This document shows, piece by piece, positions 8,607 through 17,529 of a stretch of 17,654 nt of DNA. Source of the stretch: Roridomyces roridus (taxonomy: Eukaryota; Basidiomycota; Agaricomycetes; Agaricales; Mycenaceae); NCBI GenBank assembly GCA_029378245.1, contig JARKIF010000454.1:1-17654 (forward strand). Direction: 5' to 3'. The notes beneath the pieces are model-generated. The model did no database searches. It saw nothing but the letters and a program-made list of their open reading frames with translations, and was not told where the DNA came from. The position numbers were made by a program, and so were the translations under genes. The first letter of the stretch is position 1, and every line of letters begins with the position of its first letter.

Positions 8607-9707
8607 ATGTCAGACTCCGTCCCACAAGAGTTAGTCGATTTCATCGTCAAAAATCTCAAGGGCGACACGCCAAGCCTCAAATCATGCTCCTTCGCCGCAC
8701 GCACATTCGTTGGGCCCTCTCAGGCTCATCTTTCGGAAGATCGAGTTCTCCCTCCTCCAGAAACAACTCGTACAGCAACCCATGCCAGAGATTTCACAAA
8801 ACCATCACTTCGTCCTCACCTCACGACGCTCGTCGAGGAATTGCTGGTGGGCTCCGAGACGTCTTTCGAGTACGACGCAGACGGGCAGTATCCCGAAGAA
8901 CGCCACCCTTTTGGGTCATGTCCAGCCAGACGCTGGCCCTCGTTCTCCCCCTCTTTATCTATAGGCTGAGGCGGATATCCGTAGTAGAGAATTTGCCCGG
9001 GGAATGGAACGGCGGCGGGGACTTCAGCATGAAGTGGAGCACACTGGGCCGCTCCCTCAAATCCGCGCTTACCGACGTCTTTTCCTCGCCAACGCGCAAC
9101 TGCGCGGAATCGTTATTCATTCTCCCAAGGACCTGCTTTCCCTGTTCAGCGATGCAACAGCGCTCAAGTGTCTCTCGCTCTCCCGCGTCTACTTCGAGAG
9201 AGACTTCGAGCAGCCGTGGCAACCGCGCGAAGCCTGGCCAGAAGCGCAGCCCTGGAGACCGCAGCTGACGCTTCTTCCTTAATCCCCGCATCGACCTCTC
9301 CCAAATCATCTCTTTCACTGTCCGCTTCGGATGTGACTGGAATGAAAAACGCGGTGATCGCGGGCTGTGTTGCACATAATCGTGTTCAAGATCTGGATGT
9401 TTATCGTCCCCAAGTGAGTCATTCTCCGCGCGGCTTGGACTCATTATTCACCTCTAGTAGGACTTGATATCAACCCCACCATGTCAGATACTTTTAAAGC
9501 CATCCCATGCATTCTCAGCTGGAGAGCATCACCTTTGACGGCATAATGTGGACCATGTTGCGATCCTTGAACGATACAATCGAGTCTCTCGTGGTGGGAC
9601 TTCCCTCGCTGAGGAGGGTGGAAATCCGCGTTACCCCACACGAGTCGAAGGATTTCCCGGGATGGTCAGTTGTCAGTTGTCATTCGAGACTTTTTGCCTT
9701 CCCTTGA
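8607..9707 (+). pseudogene. F-box protein gene with multiple frameshifts
   Basis: The start ATG follows TCAGC. The first 40 residues form an F-box-like domain: VPQELVDFIVKNLKGDTPS followed by LKSCSFAARTFVGPSQAHL. F-box proteins recruit substrates to SCF ubiquitin ligases through Skp1; agaricomycetes carry large, fast-changing families. Blocks of the same family then appear in changing frames: IFRKIEF, PPPETTRTATHARDF, NPCQRFHK, PHLTTLVEELLVGSETSFEY, WVMSSQTLALVLPLF, GDFSMKWSTLGRSLKSALTD, LLSLFSDATALKCLSLSRVY, NPRIDLSQIISFTVRFGCDW, AVIAGCVAHN and LVVGLPSLRRVEIRVTP. An intron with donor GTGAGT at 9414 and an acceptor at 9457 or 9460 fits near the end. At least six frame changes occur over 1.1 kb. 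The blocks are collinear with nothing large missing, so sequence error is as likely as decay. Confidence 0.7.
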
Positions 9708-9831
9708 AAGTCGGGGGTTGTTGAACGTATCCGAGTTTGACAGTTTGAATCAACTTTTCTTCCAATCGACAACCTGACTGAATTTTACTCACAGAAAAAA
9801 ACAGTTTTGTAGATTGGGAATAGGATCAAAA

Positions 9832-9882
9832 TCGCACAAAATTGTGCGACTTGGAGGCAATCCGTCTCCCTCGGCCGAGGGA
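9832..9882. repeat. Two adjacent perfect inverted repeats
   Basis: TCGCACAA and TTGTGCGA (9832-9839 and 9842-9849) face each other across AA. A 16-bp perfect palindrome, TCCCTCGGCCGAGGGA, lies at 9867-9882. They lie about 125 bp after the end of the F-box gene and could be terminator-like hairpins, protein-binding sites or remnants of small elements. Confidence 0.75.
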
Positions 9883-9915
9883 CTCGGAAATGCAGTGGAT
9901 GCGAGAATTGAGCGC

Positions 9916-9927
9916 TTTTTTTTTTTT
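9916..9927 (+). repeat. T12 homopolymer
   Basis: Twelve T directly after GCGC, between the 16-bp palindrome and the 70-bp hairpin element. On the plus strand it could end a Pol III transcript, but no A/B box promoter is visible upstream. Confidence 0.8.
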
Positions 9928-9963
9928 GGCTGAGTCTAGATCTTCGGCCACCGCCGTTCCCAA

Positions 9964-10051
9964 GGTTGCACTTAGTCCCAGCACCCGACCGCCACGCAGG
10001 GCTCCAAATTAGGATGTCGTGGCGGTCGGGTGCTGAGGACTAGGTTGCACT
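9964..10051. mobile_element. 70-bp hairpin micro-element with 9-bp flanking duplication
   Basis: Direct repeats GGTTGCACT (9964-9972 and 10043-10051) bracket a 70-bp sequence (9973-10042) that is almost entirely an inverted repeat. The left arm starts TAGTCC and the right arm ends GGACTA. CAGCACCCGACCGCCACG pairs perfectly with its complement at 10018-10035, with one bulged base between the two stem parts and a 21-nt loop. Terminal inverted repeats plus a 9-bp duplication fit a minimal Mutator-type (MULE) MITE. It is too short to encode anything. Confidence 0.7.
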
Positions 10052-11159
10052 GACCTGAATAGATTGGCAGAATCAACCTTGTCCGGACTCCGACTGTGAA
10101 GTGACATTAGGTAAGATGCGCGGATAGTAACCACCGCCGCTGGAGCACCCAGAAAGCAGTGAAGCTACCGGAGCTATCAAACGGTGAGTGGCGTGCAAAA
10201 TACTGTGATGCATGGTGGCCTCCCAACGCTAACGACTGCCACGTGCGAAAATTCCATGGACGACGGAATCTCCAACTCAGCGCTCCGAGATGTTCCGAGT
10301 CTTAAATTCATTTTAACTCTTATCGGCCGTTTTCCAGCCAAGAGTGGGGTCGGACGTCAGTGTCGGTGTTGGGATAATTTACTTTTCAGGTAATTTTTGG
10401 GGACTTTCTGGTTCGATTTGGCTGCCTTTTTTGTCATTTGTCCTGACACCTCGCACAAGGGGAATAATTCTATTGTCTTGCTAAATTCCGCCGACCTGCT
10501 TGGTAAAACCTGTTACCCATCTCCCCCCTTCTCCGCCGCCCATGGTCAACGGAAGCCGACCGGGACCGGATGGCAGCCGACAGCTCGCTACCGTCCCTTG
10601 CTTCCCACCACTTGCCACCACAATCCCACCATGTACCGAGCCCCCATTTCCGCTGCCACAACAGCCGTCCTTTTAGAGCCAATATTCCTTTCCGCCCGGT
10701 ATCCGTTACGTCCAGGACATCCCCTCAATTGGCACTCTTCAAAATCCACAGTCCCACCATGTGCGCGCCTTGCACGTCTCTGTCTTTCACCATGGACTCG
10801 GATTACCATGCACAAGCAATGGTCCTTAAGAGCAGGTCTTGGATTAAGCTAGTTACTACCGCGTTCCCAGTAAGTAAGTGTCAAAAATCTCGCCGAATTG
10901 TGCCTATAGTTGATCCTCGGGTAGTGGCCCGGTGGTACACAATAAGCGGGTCCAAACTAGAATCATCCGTGGCTCGATGGCCAGGACAGTCCTACAGCGT
11001 GTGGATTCGACCGTGACCAGCATAGCCCTGGACAGTACCGAGATCCACGCGAGGCCATGTGGCATGCCGTACTTGGCCATAATTGAGCGCTTGTTGGCAG
11101 GGTATTCGGCATCCTCCACAGTTGCACACAGGGACCCGTGATTATCCACTGGGAGGTCG
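10052..11159. other. No recognised gene
   Basis: Holds one isolated GTCCGGACTCC at 10081-10091 next to CCTGAATAGATT (10055-10066), words shared with repeats R1 and R3. Open frames at 10397-10852 and 10570-11016 overlap one another, show no domain and no consistent splice sites, and are probably chance. Confidence 0.4.
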
Positions 11160-11640
11160 GATCTGAAAATCGACCCTCTGCAACTTTTTGTCCGGACTCC
11201 GCGTCGTGCGGGTGTCTAATTTTTTTGTCCGGAACACATTGTAACCCCCAAAATTTTGACCATTTTTTATCCGGATCAGCTGGAGATCAGCCCATCACAA
11301 ATCAACGAAAAATCTTCAAAAACCCAGATAAATCGCCGAAAAAATTCTGCAGTTCCGATCCAAGTCAAAATGAATGCCGATGATGCTCACTGAGGACCAC
11401 CGAGCTTCATTTTGCCCGAGTTCAACTTGTTGGCCACTTCGAAGCTCATGTGAGTCCACATTTCTGTCCGGACTGTGAACTGACTTCGCGGACCGAGGCT
11501 GATTTTGTCCGGACTTCGATCCAACTTGCCTTGCTGACGAGCTATTTTTTGTCCGGACTCCGGAGCAAACCCCATAGTTGATAATCACGGGTCCTTTGCA
11601 CACGACTGAATAGATTCGCGTAATTGAAATTAATCAATGT
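11160..11640 (+). repeat. Repeat R3 with an array of T-tract/GTCCGGAC motifs
   Basis: GTCCGGAC or a one- or two-base variant starts at 11190, 11227, about 11268, 11466, 11507 and 11551, each with a run of about 3-7 T on its 5' side (interrupted by C at 11466) on the plus strand. Spacings inside the two sub-clusters are 37, 41, 41 and 44 bp. A tail ATAATCACGGGTCCT...ACTGAATAGATT ends the block near 11581-11616 and matches the tail of R1. No coding potential. Confidence 0.6.
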
Positions 11641-12088
11641 CGTCGGAGTGCAAAGTGAGGCGACCTTAGGCGAGCCTTGAAATTTTCAACCCGCGGGATG
11701 GAATCAGTTTCAACAACAGTCCCGCTTTCAACGGCAGCTTTCGGGGTAATTCTGGCAGAAGAAAGGCCGAAAAATTCGTGCTTCAAATTTCAATGTCCAC
11801 CATGCGAATCTTTGTCCGTATTTTTTGTCCTAGGCGCGTTGCGAAAAAAGGTCAAACCACACCTTCGTCGTCGCCACCCAGTGTCCAGAGATGTCTTCGA
11901 GTGTTTCACCTGTCGTGCTCTTCCTTCTCATTATACCAAACGTGGATGCGACGTTTCCAGGACAAGTTCTTTCTCTAAATACGTGGTGATGTGCCTGTTT
12001 CTATATCTGACCAGTTGACTTCAGACCAGGCGCCCAAGCCATTGAAAAGGGAACCTGCATGAACGAGGCTTCACAACACTAGGCTCGG
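11641..12088. other. Upstream region of the second Zn2Cys6 gene, no recognised gene
   Basis: Open frames at 11677-12018 and 11778-11978 have no family resemblance. At 12018-12063 one frame reads TSDQAPKPLKREPA before a stop. This is reminiscent of the basic N-terminal PKR stretch of the other regulator and might be a lost or mis-sequenced first exon. Confidence 0.35.
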
Positions 12089-12766
12089 ATGTGTTCACGG
12101 CGAACCAGAGTATACATGGCCTGTCTCAATTGCCGCAGGCGCAAAGTCAAGGTGAGTTCTTTTCATCCACCCGAGTTCATTCAGTGACGCTCTCAAGTGT
12201 GATTCGAAGGATACTGAGACCTTGCCTTGCGCGAGGTGTCTAAAAATGGGGCTTGTTTGCCGATACATGTCCATCGAAGAGGAACAGCTGGCCAACGAAA
12301 TACCGGATTCCGCTACCGCTCCTTTTCACGGGCCCTTCCCAACCTTGCAATCATATCCCTCCCATGGGACAGTCTCTTCCAATAATCATCAGTTCCCGCA
12401 GGGGAGTGCGACATCGGACGCGTACCCTCCACCCAGGTTCAGGCATATTCAACCACGACCTGAGGCTAATTCCAGCACTTATCAGACGAGCCCCGAACTC
12501 GTCACCCTTACACCGCCCTTTGATAGCGGCACCTATTCAAGGGCGACAGGCGGAGGGACCCACCATCTGTTGCCTCAATATTTGACCTCTTTGTACTACA
12601 CCCCGGCGTCTCTCCCTCAACAACCGGCGGATCCTTTCATTCCGTGGCCAGTGCCCCATTCTCAACCAGTGTACGTCTATCCCTTGTGTTGTTTTGGGGT
12701 CGCGTTCAATTAGCCTATAGTGCATGCATTTATTGCCAGCCAGAATCGTGCTCTTGTGATGGATAA
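12089..12766 (+). CDS. Zn2Cys6 (GAL4-type) transcription factor, second paralogue
   Basis: Join 12089..12151, 12198..12670 and 12721..12766, 193 residues. The start MCSRRTRVYMACLNC is the first in-frame ATG after a stop. Intron 1 (46 bp, GTGAGT...CAAG) falls in phase 0 just before the third zinc cysteine, exactly as in the gene at 690. The spliced cluster is CLNCRRRKVK plus CDSKDTETLPCARC and LKMGLVC, i.e. CX2CX6CX9CX2CX6C. A long Pro/Ser/His/Tyr-rich region follows, with no fungal regulator middle domain. Intron 2 (12671-12720, GTACGT...ATAG) leads to a short last exon encoding VACIYCQPESCSCDG, a second cysteine cluster at the extreme C-terminus. The protein is short for this family. Exons 1 and 2 are clear; exon 3 rests on splice sites alone, and reading through instead ends at 12713. 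Confidence 0.78.
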
Positions 12767-14055
12767 CCGGGGGACGATCTGCCGGAGCATAGCCGCCATT
12801 TCCGTGATTCTTTTGTTGTACTTGTGTTACATTCTTTGGACATTCCACGGACTTCAGAATTGCTGTGGAGGTTGGAGCCGTGATGGGAATGTTGTTCCCT
12901 ATCTTCTACGGCCCACGGGCGGAGATCTCCGGCTATGATCACTGTGGCTTGGATCAAACAAAGGCTCTCTCAAGACGACGATTACGATCAGCACCACCGT
13001 CGTCGGACCTGTGAAGGAGAGAGCGAAGGTGCGGGAATTGAGAAATAACGTGCGTATGGCAGTATGGGGGCGCAGGAGAATCCCGTGGCTAGATCGGCGG
13101 TTCGAGTTGGGATCGTGTAGCGAGTGCGCTTTGGAAGCGTAAGCACCAGACTATCTTGCCTCATACTTTTTCTCATCGACGTTCTTATCCCAGAATCGCG
13201 CCCGAAATTCGAAAGGGGATCCTTGTCACATTGTCTTTAAGGCCGGATGCCCTATATCAGTGGTATCGGGGAACTACCTTGGAACTACCCGGTCCGTTCT
13301 CCAAGCGCTTTACGACACGGACAGGACAAGGAGGATGATTGGTGGAGAATTGTATTCGAAGCGTACGTGGCTGCCAAGTGCTGCGGAAACTGTGGTGGAT
13401 TTCTCAAGATTGTGGGGAGGAGTAAGGGTAGAGATCTTGCCATTCTCAAGAAAGAGGAAGGAAAGTACCGAGCCCAGAACACAAGGCGCAGACGGGGCCG
13501 ACGAGCGCAGGAGGGGACACTTGTAAAGAGCAAAGGTGGAGGGCGCGGGAGTGGATAGGGCGTGTAATTTGTGTACTCCGAAGTATCGCAGTGGAATCAA
13601 GTCCAGGCGTAGCAGCGCAACGAGGAATGAGGGCGGCGGTTTGGAGGTGCCGGTGAGGCGTAGCTCCGGAGGTGGGTGTCGTCGTGAGAGACAACTTCAA
13701 GTGGGGGATGTGTCGCGGGGGTGGCTGTTATGATGAGAACAGGGCCTCGGTGGACCTCAGGATGCAGTAGAGCATATTTGCAACGTTAGCGAAACGGGAG
13801 CGAGCATGAGATGGGCGCGTCATCACCGCAGAAATAGAAATAGCCACGGTGGCGTATGCCATGATACAAGGGCTTGACGCGGGCGTTGGGCGCCCAGATA
13901 TCGAGTACCTTGAGTCAGGACTCAGGGAACTAGCGCGTCGAGGGAATTCAAGGAAGAATACAGTGTCAAGTTGCGGCGATATCATTTTCTGTTCGCCGAC
14001 TTCGATAAACAACCGCATATATTTCCCTCTCTCCAAGGTCGAGTTCAACAAAAGT
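12767..14055. other. No recognised gene
   Basis: About 1.3 kb with scattered open frames. At about 12850-12945 one plus-strand frame reads AVEVGAVMGMLFPIFYGPRA, hydrophobic and gene-like but isolated. At 13247-13558 a frame reads EAYVAAKCCGNCGGFLKIVG and then becomes Arg/Gly-rich; I know no family for it. The last part is the 3' flank of the aldo-keto reductase remnant. Confidence 0.35.
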
Positions 14056-14690
14056 CTAAACATACATCATAGGTTTCATCGGCTTGTACGGCTCCTCCAA
14101 GTACTTGACATCCTCCGCGCTGAGCTTAACGTCGAGCGCACCTGCCACCATGGAAAAAATCACGTCAGTTCAAACTTCTATGCACTCATTCGGGCGGCGC
14201 ATACCGATGAGGTCTTCGAGCTTTTCAAGCGACGTTGTCCCGACGATAGGCGCTGTGACTCCTAGATACACAGGTAGAAATTGAGTGCACGGCCGAGATT
14301 GAGTGAGCGACAAACCATCTTTAGTCATGTGCCACGCGAGCGCGATCTGTGCCATCGTCTTGTTGTACTTCTTCGCCAACTGCTCGACCCTGCATTCACC
14401 AGTCAAAATTATATCCGCCAAACGTATAAAACTGACCGATCTACGACGTCTTTATTCCCCGCGCCGAGGAGGAAATACGCCTCAGGAGGCAGCTCGTCAC
14501 TTTCCTGGCGCGTGGTTTTGGTGTTTTCCCCATCAGAGGCAGACGTAGCATTAGCATTGAGACGTGTGAGCGCCCCCAGAGACGGAGTGTCTGTGGTACC
14601 TGCAGCTACGTTGAGAGTGGGCGCGACGTACGGACGCGTGAGCGCCCCGCGCGCCAGGGGCGACCATGGGATGCCGTAGGATACGAACGA
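14056..14690 (-). pseudogene. Aldo-keto reductase, C-terminal half, N-terminus missing
   Basis: Four minus-strand exons: about 14690-14437, 14389-14316, 14261-14205 and 14141-14056, with introns of 47, 54 and 63 bp. Spliced, they read YGIPWSPLARGALTRPY, then NKDVVDRVEQLAKKYNKTMA, QIALAWHMTKDG, VTAPIVGTTSLEKLEDLIG, ALDVKLSAEDVKYLEEPY and KPMKPMMYV, ending in TAG. These are the family's IPWSPLARG strand, the ALAW helix and the PIVGTTS NADP(H)-binding loop. Family members reduce aldehydes or ketones with NADPH in the cytosol. A linker of about 55 residues between PLARG and DVVDR is Thr/Ala/Ser-rich. The catalytic Asp-Tyr-Lys-His half of the barrel is absent; upstream on the same strand lies an F-box gene front instead. 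The exons shown have no frame break, so the remnant is well preserved, but alone it cannot be an active enzyme. Confidence 0.8.
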
Positions 14691-15181
14691 CGTGATCCAT
14701 GATGGCCTCGACTGGTTTGTGCTCGACTCTGTGTCGCCGATTGTACCCAGGAGGATAGGGCGACACGTAAAAGTCGCGGATTGCCGAAGAAATGAGCGTC
14801 GTACCCAGAAATTTCAGCCTCTGTATTGAACGCTCTTGATAGCCGTACGGCGAGAGCTCCGAGTGAGCGCTCATGCTGATGCGCCGGTATGCGAATGTGT
14901 CTTGGAAGGGGAAGATCTGTTGGGAGCGGAAGAAGAGGGGGAGGGCGATGAATCTCAGGCGCTTCGAAGTACGAGAGATAGAGTCGAGAGCAACTTCGGG
15001 GATCAAGTCCAAGATGCAAAGCCAGATTTCGGTGGGCAGCAGTATGTCGGATTCGGAAATCTTGGGTTTCTGGGGCTTCTACCACTGGAACTCGGTCTCT
15101 TTCAAGGACCGATTTGTTTGAAACACGTACCTTCCAGAATGCCAGAGTTGCGGAAGATTTCCGTGCCAGAGAGGGAGTCAT
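14691..15181 (-). pseudogene. F-box protein gene, 5' part, joined to the aldo-keto reductase remnant
   Basis: Exon 1 is 15181-15131 (MTPSLARKSSATLAFWK). A 52-bp intron, 15130-15079 (GTACGT...TAG), follows. Exon 2 begins KPQKPKISESDILL and continues PTEIWLCILDLIPEVALDS, ISRTSKRLRFIALPLFFRS and YQERSIQRLKFLG, a standard F-box with the conserved P-E-I-W start. After SAIRDFYVSPYPPGYNRRHR the frame reaches KPVEAIMDHVV near 14690 and then meets sequence that, in another frame, is aldo-keto reductase. The leucine-rich C-terminal half expected of such proteins is missing. The two genes share a strand and have no spacer, so this looks like a deletion fusion. It is transcribed away from the Zn2Cys6 gene that begins at 15973. 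Confidence 0.72.
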
Positions 15182-15253
15182 GGTGAGTGTCAAGTTTGGC
15201 GCATCAGCTCGTGGGAATTTCGATGGACCTTTCGGGCCTTTCGGCCATCATCA

Positions 15254-15290
15254 AGTGTGATGGTCTGGCATGCATCATGACCATCACACT
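15254..15290. repeat. Perfect 12-bp inverted repeat at the repeat-unit boundary
   Basis: AGTGTGATGGTC (15254-15265) and GACCATCACACT (15279-15290) enclose a 13-nt loop that contains ATGCAT. The first base of copy A corresponds to 15280, the second base of the right arm. The hairpin lies 73 bases upstream of the F-box start codon. Confidence 0.85.
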
Positions 15291-15972
15291 CCCTCCTTCT
15301 CCGCCTCGCCACAGCCCGTCTGCGCAGCAGCACAGCTAGGAATTCCCTCTTGAGCTTGGGTCTTACCTCTTTGCACCACGTTCCCAAAATGACTCTTGAC
15401 AAGGCCTATCCACCTCCACCTCGGTTGAGACATGCCTCCATAAATTACCCATTCAGGAACTGGAAGCTGTTCACCCCCCAAGTATCCCGGCGGACGTCAA
15501 TTTTTGGCGGATTTTGAAAGCGACTTACTGCGTCCGTCTGGGGACCGGTATTCTCTTGCCCCTCCATTCCGTGATGTTCGTACCGAGTCATGCCCAATTG
15601 TCAGGCGGGTGCCACCCTTGAAAATAACTCAGCGCTCAACGCCGCCGGAGCTCCATTACCGTGTATCTGGGTCCATCAAGAAGAGCTCTTTTTGTCGACG
15701 CCATCTGTTTCACCCCTCTGCCAGTCTTGCGCCCGTCCAAGATCAAGGATGGTATCAGGCCACAGCCGTCGGACTTTGATCCTCGACGACTGTCCTCGTT
15801 GGGATCCCCGGCTTGCGAATTTTGCTCTGCGGTGCTCAATAGCCATTGGACCGACAATCCCTGCTGTGTAAAGCAGCCTTGCCATTCATTTTGCCAAAAT
15901 TGGACGGCTGTGAAGAGTCTCGGGAATTGACGCGGCAGGCCTTTCCTGATACATCCAGAGGGTCGAGTTGAG

Positions 15973-16653
15973 ATGTCGACTACGTCTATGAAAGCTGTTA
16001 ATGACTCGACCTCAAAGGTTCCAAAACGAGCACGGAGACCGCAGTCCAATATTAAAGCCCAGATTCTCGGACGCTCCTCTTCAATGGCCAGCCCCTACAT
16101 TCCCTCACAGTTCGAGAGACGGACGAGAGTTTACATTGCATGCGTCAACTGCCGCAGACGCAAAATCAGGGATGTTATCCTCTCGCCTCCCCGGTCGAAA
16201 GCACTGACGTATGTGATTCTCCAGTGCAAGTCGGGGGACTCGGAGGAGAAACCCTGCGAGCGATGCGTCAAGAAAGGGCTTCGCTGCGAATACGTGCCGG
16301 TAGACGACCGGCAGGACAGCAACGCCAACGAAAGCGCCAATACCTCCTTCGCCGCCCACCCCCAGATGTACCCTAGCCACCATGGCCACCATGGCCACCA
16401 CCGCGAGGCGGGTCCTCCGAGTGTCGACCCCCGCTCCAGGTACACCCAGCCGCAGCCCACAGGAAACAGCAGTCATCGACGAAACCCCGTCGGGCCTGGA
16501 GCTATGCACGCACTCCCCTCCGGACAAGGACCATACCCTGGCCACACTGTACCGAGTCATGCGAGAGTGAACGAAAAAGCATCGGAACTCGTTCGTAACT
16601 CGTTTCGGAACTGGATCAAGTTTCGACGGATAATCGACCATAATCGAAATTGA
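15973..16653 (+). CDS. Zn2Cys6 (GAL4-type) transcription factor, copy B
   Basis: Open through 226 residues from MSTTSMKAVNDSTSKVPKRA. Compared with copy A it carries a longer N-terminal region (QSNIKAQILGRSSSMASPY, then FERRTRVYIACVNC) that matches the paralogue at 12089 better, so this copy is probably the truer sequence there. The intron equivalent, 16171-16224, is 54 bp instead of 56. The donor reads GATGTT instead of GTATGT, and the intron stays in frame with no stop. If it were translated, 18 extra residues would separate the second and third zinc cysteines and break the cluster, so splicing or a base-call error is more likely than a true single exon. A CTGAC branch point and CAG acceptor remain. 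The C-terminus again runs into the foldback element and stops there. Confidence 0.8.
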   Translation: MSTTSMKAVNDSTSKVPKRARRPQSNIKAQILGRSSSMASPYIPSQFERRTRVYIACVNCRRRKIRDVILSPPRSKALTYVILQCKSGDSEEKPCERCVKKGLRCEYVPVDDRQDSNANESANTSFAAHPQMYPSHHGHHGHHREAGPPSVDPRSRYTQPQPTGNSSHRRNPVGPGAMHALPSGQGPYPGHTVPSHARVNEKASELVRNSFRNWIKFRRIIDHNRN

Positions 16654-16889
16654 TCTTTGACCGCCCTCGACGCGAATCGGAACTGTCAGAATCGATTCTG
16701 GTCGATTCTCGGCTATTAACCGAGTTACGATCCAGTTCCGACCGAGTTACGAATCGAGTTCCTCCTCGAGAGGAGGAACACCTCAAATTTTCGGAACTCG
16801 AGTTTCGATTCTCGTTCGGAACTCGACCAAAACTCGACCCAGAATCGAATCGAGTTCCGATCGAGTTCCGACCTCGTTTCGTCCACTCT
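16564..16889. mobile_element. 326-bp foldback/MITE-like element, copy B
   Basis: Same length, same ends and apparently the same sequence as 1229-1554. It provides the last residues and stop codon of the regulator reading frame in this copy too. Confidence 0.6.
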
Positions 16890-16995
16890 GACCTCCCCTA
16901 TTTGAATCGTCATATCGCAATGGCACTCTTTTTAAACTACCAAATCATCAAGAGTGCCATTGGGGGACTACAGGAGAGGTCTGGACGGACCTACT

Positions 16996-17529
16996 TCAAG
17001 GAGGCCAAAATGAACCCTGCTGCTGTCCTACTTCGAGAGGGAACGCCAACAGAGCTGACAATTGATGTCCAGGCTGACCTCATGTCTGCCAACCCGGGAT
17101 CAAACTGCGAGAAGGCAATCAACGGACCTTTACGAAAATCATTCGTTCTTTGAAAAAGCCGGCACAGAGAAAGTCGACAGCGTACAACCTGGACCGTATC
17201 AGATGCTCGATATATGAGCTTTTCAAATATACACCCACCGATAGCATCATTTGGAAATCCCTGCGTTCGAGAGATATTCCAAGGCTGGAACGAAACTTCT
17301 TATGGAAATGCATTCATGACATCTTCCGTGTTGGCAAATTCTGGGACCACATTCCCACCTTGAAAGACTCGGGTCTTGCCCAACATGTGGTGTCCCAGAG
17401 TCCATGGAGCATATACTGCTGGAATGTGATGCTTTAGGTCGGAAGGAGATCTGGTCACTCGCTGAAAGATTGGAAACTCAAATACCCCTTGTGGCCATCC
17501 CTCAGCTGGGGTTTGATATTGGGTGGCGG
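16996..17529 (+). pseudogene. LINE ORF2 3' fragment, copy B
   Basis: Same content as 1660-2196. Here the frame breaks near 17096 (a G run one base shorter) but stays open across YNLDRIRCSIYELFKYTPTD and on through FLWKCIHDIFRVGKFWDHIP, where copy A is broken. The two copies therefore carry complementary frame breaks. The same GCGG/TGATG boundary with the LTR follows at 17526-17534. Confidence 0.75.

Noticed and set aside
13247..13558. Plus-strand open frame with a CCGNC motif and an Arg/Gly-rich end
   Set aside because: No recognised domain, no supporting neighbour or splice pattern, and an overlapping frame of similar length exists.
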